A DNA stretch of 36,132 nucleotides from JANNFX01 sp031380225 (GCA_031380225.1 JANNFX010000122.1:1-36132); one strand, 5' to 3'; shown: positions 1 to 9,841, counted from the first letter of the stretch. Translations and numbers: made by a program. The notes: generated by a model not told the origin, from the letters alone.

Positions 1-555
1 TCGCGTGAGGTGAATATCCCGGTGACGCTGGTCAAAACCGACATCGGCAAGAAGACTTACGAAGGCGGCGGCGATTTCAGTAAAATCAATCCGCTTGGCT
101 ACGTCCCAGCGCTTCAACTCGATGATGGCTCCGTCATCACAGAAGGCCCGGCCGTGCTGCAGTACCTGGCCGATAAGGCTGGCAACACGCCGGTCTCGCC
201 GGCAGCGGGAACATTAGATCACTACAAAATGCTGAGTTGGCTAACCTTCGCCAGCACCGAACTGCATGGTCCGTTCGGGGCGCTTTTTAACGGTGCGATG
301 CCCGATGCAGCGAAGGACCTCGCACGCGCCAAGCTCGCCTCCCGCATCAAGTACTTAGACAGCCATCTGGCCACCAACACTTTTCTGGTTGGCAATGAAT
401 TCACGCTTCCCGACGCCTATGTGTTCGCCGTGCTTGGCTGGGCGCCGAAAATGAAAATAGATTTGTCCACTTATCCGAATGTGCTCGCTTACATTGCTCG
501 CATTCAATCCCGCCCTGCTGTCCAGTCGGCGCTGAAATCAGAAGGTCTGATGTGA
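1..555 (+). CDS. Glutathione S-transferase, beta-class-like (5' end outside window)
   Basis: The reading frame is open from base 1, so the gene begins upstream and only the last ~185 residues are visible. Glutathione S-transferases conjugate or reduce substrates with glutathione in the cytoplasm. The visible N-terminal part carries the thioredoxin-fold signature of bacterial beta-class (GstA-like) enzymes: GGDF..INPLGYVPALQLDDG followed by TEGPAVLQYLAD, where the Val-Pro pair and the Glu of TEGP contact glutathione in the family. The helical C-terminal domain follows, with the conserved FTLPDAYVF segment (usually hT.ADay). The N-terminal strand that would contain the beta-class cysteine lies before the window, so the active-site type cannot be checked. 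The gene runs tail-to-tail with pccA. Confidence 0.88.
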   Translation, partial: SREVNIPVTLVKTDIGKKTYEGGGDFSKINPLGYVPALQLDDGSVITEGPAVLQYLADKAGNTPVSPAAGTLDHYKMLSWLTFASTELHGPFGALFNGAMPDAAKDLARAKLASRIKYLDSHLATNTFLVGNEFTLPDAYVFAVLGWAPKMKIDLSTYPNVLAYIARIQSRPAVQSALKSEGLM

Positions 556-572
556 ACGGGGAAAACCCGTTC
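554..572. terminator. Small hairpin between convergent gst and pccA ends
   Basis: GAACGGG (554-560) pairs with CCCGTTC (566-572) around a 5-base loop, immediately after the gst stop codon. No long T-run follows on either strand, so it is at best a weak terminator; its place between convergent genes is the main support. Confidence 0.35.
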
Positions 573-621
573 TACGCTCATCTCTCAATAGCTTGGTGCG
601 GTGGCTGCAATGGCCACCGCT

Positions 622-2642
<2,021 letters not shown>

Positions 2643-2780
2643 ACCGGACGGCCCCGTTTTTCCGAGTTTTTGTTGAGATGGTGTGGCCGTGTTCTTAGAC
2701 GGACCCGCCCCGCCCGTAAACCGGTCGTTCGGCGGCAAATTTGTCACCGCCAACGGCCGCTGGCCTAGTTCCGAGGGCCA

Positions 2781-4085
2781 TCAGGCACTACGGGCAATAC
2801 GCAACTTGACGATCTCAACGGCCGCCCGAACCTCGAAATAGCGGTCCGTATGATTAACCGGCACCGGCAAATGCGAGAGCGCGGAATCAATTCGTGTAAT
2901 TTCCTGACGCAGTGTCGACAGCTCCTCAGCCGTGGGACTGGCATCGAGTTGCCGCTCCATCGTTTTAAGCCGCGAAAAATAGCGCAAGAAACGCTGCCGG
3001 ATGCGCCAATTGTAGGCGATTGGGAGCACTCTCAAGACCGGATATAGGACGCCGAATACCGGCACCAAAATGATGACCATCCGCTCTAAGAAGTTAGCAA
3101 CCCAGAACGGCAAATATCGCCTCAAGAACGGATGGCCGGACTTGTAGTAGCGCTCGGCATCCTCCGACATCTCAAATTCCGGATCGTCGGGTTTTGGATA
3201 GACCCCGAGCTTTTGGAATAACCCGCCCGGGGAATGGGTTTCCAATGCCGCTTCCGCCAATAGACCAACCAGCGCTGGATGCAGATCGGTCCGCACCATC
3301 AGCGCCGCTTCGTTTGCGATCATCTGCACGTCATCAGGGGGGATATTGCGGTTGAGATCAACGAGCCCGCGCGGCAGGGTGATCCGGGTCAGGAATGGGA
3401 ACAGCCGTGTGTAGGCTTCCGCGTGCGCCATGCTCATCAGACGCACATTTGGATCCCGCAGTAGTTCTTGAATGAGTGGCGTATCGGGAGCCAGCGCTAA
3501 AAAAATTGCATCAATCTCGCCTTTGCGCAGGCCATCTGCCGAGTCCTTGACGCTGAGAGTGAGCCGGGTTGCCGAGGCCTCATCGACGCCGCTCTTGTCG
3601 AGAAGCTTCGAGGCCAAAAGTTGAGTTCCACTGCCGACTGGCCCAAGCGACAACCGTTTGCCCTTCAAGTCGGTCAACGCAACCCACGGCTCCGGGCTAC
3701 GGTAGAACACCCAAATTGGCTGCAGAAATGCACGGCCCAACGACCGTACGTCGTCGACCGGCTTGTCCCCCTTAAGACCGCCTTGCATCAGCGCCACTTG
3801 TACGCCGCTCGCTTTGTCGCGAATGCGCGCGAAGTTCTCGGCAGAACCCTCCGACTTCATAACGTTCAGCGTCACACCCGACCGGGCCAGTATCTCGGAG
3901 TAGCGTTTGCCGAAGCCGTAATATGCGCCACTTTCGCTCCCGGTTGAAATAGTGATTTGGCGCGGTGGAGCTGGCTCGACGTAATGCGCGAGCGCCCAAA
4001 ACAACGTCACCAATACGATGCCGAGGGGCACGCCAACCGTGACCAGGTCGCGCATGCGAATGTCAAAAAATCGAGGCTGATCCAT
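2781..4085 (-). CDS. Membrane-anchored TAXI-family (TRAP-type) solute-binding protein
   Basis: A 434-residue protein related to TAXI/NMT1-like periplasmic binding proteins of TRAP transporters. After an N-terminal membrane segment (about residues 14-33) comes ITISTGSESGAYYGFGKRYS, the typical start of the TAXI fold, then the binding-protein body including LKGKRLSLGPVGSGTQLLA. Unlike ordinary binding proteins it has a second hydrophobic segment near residues 332-355 (MVIILVPVFGVLYPVLRVLP) followed by a ~80-residue basic, probably coiled-coil cytoplasmic tail. The binding domain would sit in the periplasm between two membrane helices. No TRAP permease (DctQM) gene is nearby. This architecture is recurrent in alphaproteobacterial TAXI proteins; whether it feeds a remote permease or acts as a sensor is unknown. 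The ATG is preceded by a weak GGGAT. Confidence 0.8.
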   Translation of the reverse strand: MDQPRFFDIRMRDLVTVGVPLGIVLVTLFWALAHYVEPAPPRQITISTGSESGAYYGFGKRYSEILARSGVTLNVMKSEGSAENFARIRDKASGVQVALMQGGLKGDKPVDDVRSLGRAFLQPIWVFYRSPEPWVALTDLKGKRLSLGPVGSGTQLLASKLLDKSGVDEASATRLTLSVKDSADGLRKGEIDAIFLALAPDTPLIQELLRDPNVRLMSMAHAEAYTRLFPFLTRITLPRGLVDLNRNIPPDDVQMIANEAALMVRTDLHPALVGLLAEAALETHSPGGLFQKLGVYPKPDDPEFEMSEDAERYYKSGHPFLRRYLPFWVANFLERMVIILVPVFGVLYPVLRVLPIAYNWRIRQRFLRYFSRLKTMERQLDASPTAEELSTLRQEITRIDSALSHLPVPVNHTDRYFEVRAAVEIVKLRIARSA

Positions 4086-4207
4086 CGTCTATCCCGAAAT
4101 TCCTGCCCCACCAGGGTATCACTCGGTGCACAGAACGGGAATTCGAGGGAAAACTCAATCGTGCGTTTGGATGAACCTAAATGGCCGTCCAAACGTGCCA
4201 GTGTTGG

Positions 4208-5221
4208 TTATGCTGCAGCGCAAATCCGGGCCACTGTGTCTTTGAGGACCGGGTGAACATTTGGGCACTCGCGAGCGAAAAAATCAACCAGCGCACGCTC
4301 GTTGGTTGAGAGTTCACCGTCGCGGCCCAACCGTTCGGCCAGCCAGGTGGCCTCGCCTTCGGTAATTTGCTCGTTTGTGATGATTTCAATCCGCTGCCGT
4401 TCGAGACGGGCAAGTGCACGCTCCTCCGAAGATTGCTCGGCATAGAGGTCAACAATTTCGGACAGCGACGTGGTGGCAATCGAACGCGCAATTGCGGCAG
4501 GTGACAAGTCTCCGCGGCGGTCAAGCCACTCACCTTCTTTGAGCGCGTCTTCGCGCGACGGGACGGCGAAACCCGAGGCCGCCATCATCGAGTTAGCAAC
4601 GGCTTTGACAAAGAAATCCGTCCATGCCGGATTGGATTCTTCGCCGTCTATAGCGGCATTGATGTCGAAAAGAATTTCCGCTTCCGAGCGTGTGATCGCA
4701 ACGTTGCCATCGCCACCGAATGCAAACACAATATTGCGAAGTAAATCGACTTCAGCGGCGCTGACGTGTTTCTTCGACAGCAGACTATCGGCGCGCAAAG
4801 GGCCGTCGCCATCAATTACGGCAGTGCGAACTTGTTCAAGTGCAAATTTGACAAGGCTCTCTGGTGACCAACGCGCGCGTTCCAACACGTGCACGAGAAC
4901 CTCGAATTCGAGGCGGCTATGAACACTGCCGTTTGCCGAGCAGCGCGCAATAAGCCAAGCGGCGTTCTCGGCCGTGACATAGCCTTCGGGCTGAGCCTGA
5001 TTGACAATGAAGTCTGTGATTGCCTCAACAAAGAATGGTGCCCATGCTGGATCCTGCACAGGGCTGGCTTTGTTGACAGAGAACAACAACTGCGCCTCGT
5101 CGGCGGTGATGTTCTGGTCACCGTAAAATGCTTTCCTCAAGTCGAGGACATCAATGTCCTTGATGCTGCCGCGCATCATAATCGCGTCAATGCCAACGGC
5201 TTTCAAAGCACCCATGTCCAA
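4208..5221 (-). CDS. Unrecognised protein with internal repeats (TerB-like helical?)
   Basis: I do not recognise this 337-residue protein by name. It has no signal peptide or membrane segment and is acidic and largely helical, so it is probably cytoplasmic. It is internally repetitive. Residues ~24-70 (LDLRKAFYGDQN..ITADEAQLLFSVNKA..DPAWAPFF) align with ~158-205 (DLLRNIVFAFGG..ITRSEAEILFDINAA..NPAWTDFF). A shorter second unit at ~82-115 (VTAENAAWLIARCSANGSV) reappears near residues 285-310 (ITEGEATWLAERLGRDGEL). The spacing of helices and acidic turns recalls tellurite-resistance TerB-like folds, but that is only a resemblance. An ATG preceded by GGGAG at 7-8 bases supports the start. It could share an operon with the TAXI gene downstream (122-base gap). 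No function is proposed. Confidence 0.7.
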   Translation of the reverse strand: MDMGALKAVGIDAIMMRGSIKDIDVLDLRKAFYGDQNITADEAQLLFSVNKASPVQDPAWAPFFVEAITDFIVNQAQPEGYVTAENAAWLIARCSANGSVHSRLEFEVLVHVLERARWSPESLVKFALEQVRTAVIDGDGPLRADSLLSKKHVSAAEVDLLRNIVFAFGGDGNVAITRSEAEILFDINAAIDGEESNPAWTDFFVKAVANSMMAASGFAVPSREDALKEGEWLDRRGDLSPAAIARSIATTSLSEIVDLYAEQSSEERALARLERQRIEIITNEQITEGEATWLAERLGRDGELSTNERALVDFFARECPNVHPVLKDTVARICAAA

Positions 5222-5289
5222 CTCCCACGCAAATTCTCACCCGCGGGATGACGATAGGGATAATATGCTTACTAACCGGCTAACGGCTG

Positions 5290-5351
5290 TGCCAAATAAG
5301 GTGTGACCGGTGCGGTCATGCAATTTGGCAACACCGGTCAAGTTTGCCAAA
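5290..5351. promoter_or_regulatory. Nested dyads upstream of the 4208-5221 gene
   Basis: GTGACCGGTG (5304-5313) and CACCGGTCA (5332-5340) form one inverted pair, nested inside GCCAAA/TTTGGCAA/TTTGCCAAA elements at about 5291, 5322-5329 and 5343-5351. On the minus strand CTTGAC occurs inside this block and could be part of a promoter. This arrangement could be an operator or simply a structured leader between the divergent repeat-protein start and the small RNA terminator. No regulator is identified. Confidence 0.3.
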
Positions 5352-5378
5352 AAAAAAGGCCGTTCGCGAGGAACGGCC
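5349..5378 (-). terminator. Rho-independent terminator of small RNA copy 1
   Basis: GGCCGTTC (5358-5365) pairs perfectly with GAACGGCC (5371-5378) around GCGAG, and the minus-strand transcript then runs into nine U residues (5349-5357). This orients the small RNA to the minus strand. Confidence 0.85.
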
Positions 5379-5440
5379 CAAGTCTAGGGAGGAAACGCCC
5401 AGCATGGAGGAGCGTGGCTCCCTCATGCGAGGACTGCGAT
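5349..5440 (-). ncRNA. suhB/mmgR (alpha-r8)-like small RNA, copy 1
   Basis: Read on the minus strand, this ~90-base segment has a 5' hairpin (CATG...CATG with GGAGC/GCUCC inside, 5404-5427), an unpaired GGGCGUUUCCUCCCU tract, and a perfect 8-bp stem with GCGAG-complement loop followed by nine U. The UUUCCUCCCU core (5386-5395 on the complement) matches, from memory, the invariant loop sequence of the alphaproteobacterial mmgR/alpha-r8 family (Rfam suhB), which in Sinorhizobium affects polyhydroxybutyrate granules. A 22-base block (5379-5400) is identical to that in copy 2. The 5' end is set only by the shared CTGCGAT (5434-5440, plus strand) and is uncertain. No convincing promoter could be assigned. 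Confidence 0.72.
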
Positions 5441-5713
5441 GCACAAGCACCCTTGTTTATCGCGATGCAACAATATGCTGTGCGGCGCACAAACGGAAGT
5501 GCGCTGGATGCAGGGCAGCCATGCGTGGACTGCGCGCAACTTTCCGTTGCGATAGTGGGGATCACTGCTCAGCAGTTAGATATTTGTGAGCACATCAGGT
5601 GCAGAGCAACCATGACCGGAGCGTGGGCAGATGGCTCGGGGTCATGGCGCTCGTCAGTTCGAGATGAGAGAGAACGCCGTCAATTGGGGCTGGATGGGCA
5701 AGATCCTAGCCGC
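5441..5713. other. Gene-free spacer between the two small RNAs
   Basis: No coding region with a credible start, composition or family match was seen on either strand. One imperfect direct repeat is visible: CATGCGAGGACTGCG at 5424-5438 recurs as CATGCGTGGACTGCG at 5519-5533, so a piece of the copy 1 upstream region was probably duplicated here. The remainder shows nothing I can name; promoters of the small RNAs may lie here. Confidence 0.4.
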
Positions 5714-5746
5714 AAAAAAAGGCCGTTCGAAAGTGGCCGAACGGCC
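5714..5746 (-). terminator. Rho-independent terminator of small RNA copy 2
   Basis: GGCCGTTCG (5721-5729) pairs with CGAACGGCC (5738-5746) across an 8-base loop; the minus-strand transcript continues into seven U (5714-5720). Confidence 0.82.
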
Positions 5747-5782
5747 CAAGTCTAGGGAGGAAACGCCCGTTAGGGCTGCGAT
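5714..5782 (-). ncRNA. suhB/mmgR (alpha-r8)-like small RNA, copy 2
   Basis: This second candidate has the same organisation as the copy at 5349-5440. On the minus strand a short hairpin GCCC-UAAC-GGGC precedes the UUUCCUCCCU core (complement of 5754-5763), followed by a 9-bp terminator stem and seven U. The block 5747-5768 is identical to 5379-5400 while the flanking hairpins differ in sequence but keep pairing (CGTTCGGCC against GGCCGAACG). Compensating change around a fixed loop is what a functional RNA family would show. It lies ~200 bases upstream of, and divergent from, the suhB-family phosphatase gene at 5978, the context that gave the Rfam family its name. The 5' end is placed at the shared CTGCGAT element and is approximate. 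Confidence 0.72.
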
Positions 5783-5977
5783 CTCAGAGCAGTGCACTCG
5801 AAAACCGCACTCTGGGTATGCGACTGTTCGCACGAACCAGCAAACACAGGATGCACTTCAAGGGTTACATTACCGTTGATATGATGCCAAGCCGCAACAG
5901 GGTTAACGTCAAATATGGCATATTGCGCTGAAAAACCTCTGCTAAAATACGTCCGAACTGCATAAGGACCCCCTCCC

Positions 5978-6796
5978 GTGACCCCAACGGCCGAAGCCGC
6001 TACGACGACAACCCAGCAAACTGCATTCCTGGCCTTGGCGCACGACATGGCGGATGCCGCCGGAAAAGCAATACTTCCGCATTTCCGGCGTGCCATCGCT
6101 GTTGAGAACAAGGCCACCGGTCGGGATTTTGACCCCGTCACCGCCGCCGACAAGGCCGCAGAACGGGCCATTTCAAAGCGACTTGGTGCCGCCTACCCAG
6201 ACCATGGCCTCTACGGCGAGGAATATGGCACTCGCAATCCGGATGCCCGATACCGCTGGGTGGTTGATCCCATCGATGGCACACGCGCCTTCATGACTGG
6301 AGCGCTGCACTGGGGGACGCTGATCGGTCTCCTCGATAGCGGTGTCCCCACGATCGGCCTCATGGACCAGCCATACGTTGGCGAGCGGTTCTGGTCAGAC
6401 GGCAAGTTTTCTTACGGCCGCGGTCCCAATGGCCGGGCGCGCAAGCTTAAGACCCGCGATTGCCCCAAGCTCGCCGATGCTATCCTGTGCAGCACGCATC
6501 CCGATTTGTTTCTGGATCGCGAGGCGACGGCTTTCCAGCGCGTCAAAGCAAGTACCCGCATGAGCCGTTACGGCGGCGACTGTTACGGCTACGCGCTGAT
6601 CGCCTGCGGCCTTGTCGATGTTGTTATTGAAACTGGATTGAAGCCGTTCGACATTGTCGCGCTGATCCCGATTATTGAAAAGGCCGGCGGCCGCGTTACG
6701 ACCTGGGATGGGCGATCTGCTCACGACGGCGGACGCATCGTCGCCAGCGGCGATCCGAAGTTGCACGATATGGTGCTCAAGATGCTGAACAAGTGA
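5978..6796 (+). CDS. hisN: Histidinol-phosphatase / inositol-monophosphatase family enzyme
   Basis: A 272-residue member of the Mg2+-dependent, Li+-sensitive inositol monophosphatase superfamily, cytoplasmic. Visible metal-site motifs are GEE (E81-E82), DPIDGTRAF (D97, D100) and the late GLKPFDIVALIPII, the counterpart of the WD.aa motif, with its Asp. The combination GEEYG with DGTRAFMTG and the FD in the last motif fits the alphaproteobacterial histidinol-phosphatase (HisN) branch, which removes phosphate from histidinol phosphate in histidine biosynthesis, better than classical SuhB; other phosphomonoester substrates cannot be excluded. The GTG start at 5978 has AAGGA about 11 bases upstream; an ATG at 6047 lies within the first helix and would shorten it. 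Its neighbours apaG, metZ and dcd point to a housekeeping locus. The gene converges with apaG. Confidence 0.87.
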   Translation: MTPTAEAATTTTQQTAFLALAHDMADAAGKAILPHFRRAIAVENKATGRDFDPVTAADKAAERAISKRLGAAYPDHGLYGEEYGTRNPDARYRWVVDPIDGTRAFMTGALHWGTLIGLLDSGVPTIGLMDQPYVGERFWSDGKFSYGRGPNGRARKLKTRDCPKLADAILCSTHPDLFLDREATAFQRVKASTRMSRYGGDCYGYALIACGLVDVVIETGLKPFDIVALIPIIEKAGGRVTTWDGRSAHDGGRIVASGDPKLHDMVLKMLNK

Positions 6797-6821
6797 CGGC
6801 GTCGAACACAACCTGATCCAG

Positions 6822-7229
6822 CTAGTTCAACGTCCGCTGCCCGAAAGGGCTGTCGAGTGAAAAGGTCGGGATCGCGACATCAAACAGGGCGCCTGCTTCA
6901 TCGACCATTTGGTAACTGCCAGCCATGAAGCCTGACGGTGTCGTCAGCGGGCAGCCCGACGTGTACGTGAACTGCTGGCCGGGCGGCAGGGTCGGCGTTT
7001 GGCCCACCACGCCGGGGCCACGCACTTCCTCGACCTTGCCGGCCGCATCGATAATTCGCCAGACGCGCGATTTGAGTTGCACCGTCTCGTCGCCGGTATT
7101 GGTAATCGACACCGTGTAGGCCCAGAAATAGCGGTTGTCCTCGGGCGAGGATTGCTCGTCCTGAAACGCAGGACTGACCTGCACACGAATGCCGCGCGTG
7201 GTGATTTCATAGACGGGATCTTGGCTCAA
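6822..7229 (-). CDS. apaG: ApaG domain protein
   Basis: A 135-residue single-domain ApaG protein with an immunoglobulin/fibronectin-like beta-sandwich. The family signatures are clear: QSSPEDNRYFWAYTVSITN, the strand VQLKSRVWRIIDAAG, the glycine-rich VRGPGVVGQTPTLPPGQ, and FTYTSGCPLTTPSGFMAGSY. In enterobacteria the gene lies beside apaH and has been linked to Co2+/Mg2+ handling, but the molecular role is not settled. The only start giving the full domain is TTG at 7229. It is 42 bases downstream of metZ on the same strand, so the two are probably cotranscribed. Length agrees with the usual 125-135 residues. Confidence 0.92.
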   Translation of the reverse strand: MSQDPVYEITTRGIRVQVSPAFQDEQSSPEDNRYFWAYTVSITNTGDETVQLKSRVWRIIDAAGKVEEVRGPGVVGQTPTLPPGQQFTYTSGCPLTTPSGFMAGSYQMVDEAGALFDVAIPTFSLDSPFGQRTLN

Positions 7230-7271
7230 AGTTGGCTCACAATACTTCTCAATACGTCTCGTCGTACACGG

Positions 7272-8489
7272 TTAAACAGTGGCCAAAGCCCAATCGATAT
7301 CGGCGATCAAATCGCGTGCCGCTTCAAGCCCAACCGACAATCTCAGCATCCCGTCGGTGATGCCGAGTTCCGCGCGAGCTGGGGCGCCGATCCGGTAGTG
7401 GGTCGTCGTCGCGGGATGCGTGATCAGACTTTTCGCGTCGCCAAGATTGTTGGATATCTTGATCAATTGCAATGCATTTTGGAACCGGAACGCCGCCTCT
7501 TTACCGCCAGCGACCTCAAACGCGATCATCTGCCCAGGACCTGTCATTTGCTTTTTGACGAGGGCGGCTTGCGGATGGTCAGCGCGGCCGCAGAACAACA
7601 CTTTGGTCACGCCTTGAGCAGCGGCTAAATGATCAGCAACAACGCATGCAGTCTCTTGCTGGGCCTTAACGCGGATCGGCATCGTCTCGAGGCCCTTCAG
7701 CATGACCCAAGCATTGAAGGGGCTAATTGAAGGGCCGGTCTGGCGAATAAAATCCTGCAAGTGATCGAGCAGAAACTTTTCCGAACACAACACCGCACCA
7801 CCGAGGCAACGGCCTTGCCCGTCGATATGCTTGGTTGCGGAATAGATCACAACGTCTGCACCATGCTGCAACGGCCGCTGCAGCATCGGCGTCGCGAACA
7901 CGTTGTCGACGAACGTCAGCGCGCCAATTTCCTTGGCGATCTTCGAAACCTCGGCGATATCGACGAGGTCAAGGAGCGGATTGGCAGGCGTTTCAAAAAA
8001 GAACGCTTTGGTGTTGGGGCGGATGGCGGCGCGCCACGCTTCCAAGTCGCTGCCATCAACAAGCGTCGACTGAATTCCGAATCGTGGGGCTTGCGTTTCA
8101 ACGATGTAGCGGCAAGATCCGAACATGGCGCGCGCGGCAATCACGTGGTCGCCCGCGCGCAGATAGGATAGCAGCGCCGCCGTCACCGCCGCCATGCCGG
8201 TCGCAGTCGCGCGCGCGATTTCGGCCCCCTCAAGCAGCTTCAGGCGGTCCTCGAACATGTTGATCGTCGGGTTTGAGAACCTAGTATATTGGTGCCCCGG
8301 ATCCTCCTGCTTGAAGCGCTTTTCAGCCAGCTCGGCGGAGGAATAGACGTAGCCCTGGGTGAGATAGAGAGCTTCTGAGGTCTCGCCAAACTGCGACCGC
8401 TCGACGCCGCCGTGGACCAGCTGGGTCTCCGGTGCCCAATCCATTGGGTTGGCGCCCGGAGTTGCTCCCGGTTTTGCAGGTCCAGCCAT
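7272..8489 (-). CDS. metZ: O-succinylhomoserine sulfhydrylase
   Basis: A 405-residue cytoplasmic enzyme of the Cys/Met-metabolism PLP family. It would join O-succinylhomoserine (or O-acetylhomoserine) with sulfide to make homocysteine in methionine synthesis. Seen: substrate-loop Tyr-Arg YTRFSNPT, TATGMAAVTAALL phosphate-binding region, ETPANPLLD with FVDNVFATP, and the PLP lysine K220 in YSATKHIDGQGR. Those match MetZ more than cystathionine gamma-synthase, although substrate distinction is by family resemblance. The ATG is preceded by GGAG at 9 bases. A possible promoter sits ~70 bases upstream. Gene order metZ-apaG, divergent from dcd, is common in Hyphomicrobiales. I looked for a SAM-II riboswitch before it and did not see one. 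Confidence 0.92.
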   Translation of the reverse strand: MAGPAKPGATPGANPMDWAPETQLVHGGVERSQFGETSEALYLTQGYVYSSAELAEKRFKQEDPGHQYTRFSNPTINMFEDRLKLLEGAEIARATATGMAAVTAALLSYLRAGDHVIAARAMFGSCRYIVETQAPRFGIQSTLVDGSDLEAWRAAIRPNTKAFFFETPANPLLDLVDIAEVSKIAKEIGALTFVDNVFATPMLQRPLQHGADVVIYSATKHIDGQGRCLGGAVLCSEKFLLDHLQDFIRQTGPSISPFNAWVMLKGLETMPIRVKAQQETACVVADHLAAAQGVTKVLFCGRADHPQAALVKKQMTGPGQMIAFEVAGGKEAAFRFQNALQLIKISNNLGDAKSLITHPATTTHYRIGAPARAELGITDGMLRLSVGLEAARDLIADIDWALATV

Positions 8490-8557
8490 TCGTCACCGCT
8501 CCATTGAAATTACTGGATTAATCCGCGAACCGGCGGGACCAGCGTGTTGTGACTGGG

Positions 8558-8586
8558 GACTAGCCCTGAGCGCCTCTTGGCGTCAA
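8558..8586 (-). promoter_or_regulatory. Candidate sigma-70 promoter of metZ-apaG
   Basis: On the minus strand TTGACG (8586-8581) is separated by 17 bases from CTAGTC (8563-8558). The spacing is ideal and the -35 close to consensus, but the -10 is poor. A start near 8551 would give a ~60-base leader. Confidence 0.35.
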
Positions 8587-8647
8587 GGGAACCGTCGTTT
8601 ACAGCGGATCGAAACGGCTGTCATGGCCGATGATATCACAGGGCAAA

Positions 8648-9799
8648 ATGGCCAAAGCTCACCAGAAATCGTCCGGACTGCCCGCCGCCAAGGTTGGGAT
8701 AGCGCTCGAAAACGCTATCCTTGCCACCCAACAAATCCGCGTATTGGTATCATCGGGCGCCTTGAAACTCGCGATGCCATTGGCGGACGGTCAAATACAA
8801 CCGGCCAGTATAGATTTGCGGCTTGGGCCAAAGGCATACCGGGTGCGCGCGAGCTTCTTGCCAGGCCCTGGATCAAAGGTCGCCGGTAAGCTCGCCGACT
8901 TGACGCTGCATGAATTCGATTTGACCTCTGGTGCCGTGCTTGAAACCGGTTGCGTCTATATCGTGCCGCTGTTGGAAAGCCTTCATCTGCCGCCAACCTT
9001 GTCCGCCACCACCAATCCAAAAAGTTCGACAGGCCGTCTGGATGTGTTCACGCGCGTAATCGCCGACGGTGTGTCGGCCTTCGACACCATTCCCGATGGT
9101 TACAACGGCCCCTTGTTTGCGGAAATTTGCCCTCAGACGTTTCCCATTATCGTCCGCCAAGGCTCGAAGTTAAGCCAAATCCGGTTTCGCGTTGGCAATC
9201 CTCGGGAGACCGATCAGGGGCTCGCAGCCCTACACGCACGCGAGACGTTGGTGTCAGGCGGCCTGAGTCCAAGCAAGGTGGCAGACATCGAAGGCGGCAT
9301 CGCGCTTTCTGTTGATCTTAAGGGCGGAGCCGATGGCTTGATCGGCTATCGTGCCAAGCGGCACACCGGCGTCGTCGACGTCGACGCGCCAGGCTCATGT
9401 GCGATCCTCGATTATTGGGAGCCGATCCATCATCGCGGCACCGGCCGCCTGATCCTCGACCCGAACCAGTTTTATATTCTGGCCTCGAAAGAAGCGGTCC
9501 ACATCCCGCCGACGCACGCGGCCGAAATGATGCCGTTCAATCCGCTGGTTGGAGAATTCCGGGTCCACTATGCCGGCTTCATGGATCCAGGCTTTGGTCA
9601 CGCGGCGGCTGGCGGACATGGCTCGCGCGTCGTCTTGGAGGTGCGCTCGCACACTGTTCCGTTTATTTTGGAAGACGGCCAAATCATCGGCCGCCTCGTC
9701 TATGAGCGCATGGCCGAGATCCCAGAATTGATTTACGGCCGCGACCTAGGTTCGAACTATCAGGCGCAGGGCTTGAAGTTGAGCAAGCATTTTAGGTGA
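8648..9799 (+). CDS. dcd: 2'-deoxycytidine 5'-triphosphate deaminase, long double-domain form
   Basis: A ~383-residue protein that matches the long alphaproteobacterial dCTP deaminase, about twice the length of the E. coli enzyme (193 residues). It would convert dCTP to dUTP for thymidylate synthesis. Two dUTPase-like beta-barrels are visible in series: QIQPASIDLRLG with IVPLLESLHLPPTL and the conserved NPKSSTGRLDVFTRVI in the first half, and later GVVDVDAP with EFRVHYAGFMDPGFG and RSHTVPFILEDGQIIGRLVY in the second. Trimeric single-domain family members carry one such barrel each, so this chain looks like an internal duplication. ATG 8630 is also in frame 18 bases upstream; the ATG chosen has AGGG just before it. 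It is divergent from metZ. Confidence 0.87.
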   Translation: MAKAHQKSSGLPAAKVGIALENAILATQQIRVLVSSGALKLAMPLADGQIQPASIDLRLGPKAYRVRASFLPGPGSKVAGKLADLTLHEFDLTSGAVLETGCVYIVPLLESLHLPPTLSATTNPKSSTGRLDVFTRVIADGVSAFDTIPDGYNGPLFAEICPQTFPIIVRQGSKLSQIRFRVGNPRETDQGLAALHARETLVSGGLSPSKVADIEGGIALSVDLKGGADGLIGYRAKRHTGVVDVDAPGSCAILDYWEPIHHRGTGRLILDPNQFYILASKEAVHIPPTHAAEMMPFNPLVGEFRVHYAGFMDPGFGHAAAGGHGSRVVLEVRSHTVPFILEDGQIIGRLVYERMAEIPELIYGRDLGSNYQAQGLKLSKHFR

Positions 9800-9841
9800 T
9801 ACTCAAGTGTTCTGTCACAGACATTCGATACCCCCAAGGAT

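Noticed and set aside
5222..5977. Short coding frames in the small RNA interval
   Set aside because: The plus-strand frames of 75-150 codons run through the terminator hairpins and A-runs, lack family features, and are better explained by non-coding RNA.
8490..8640. SAM-II riboswitch upstream of metZ
   Set aside because: Common in alphaproteobacterial met genes, but the conserved pseudoknot sequence was not found; only a promoter-like pair is visible.
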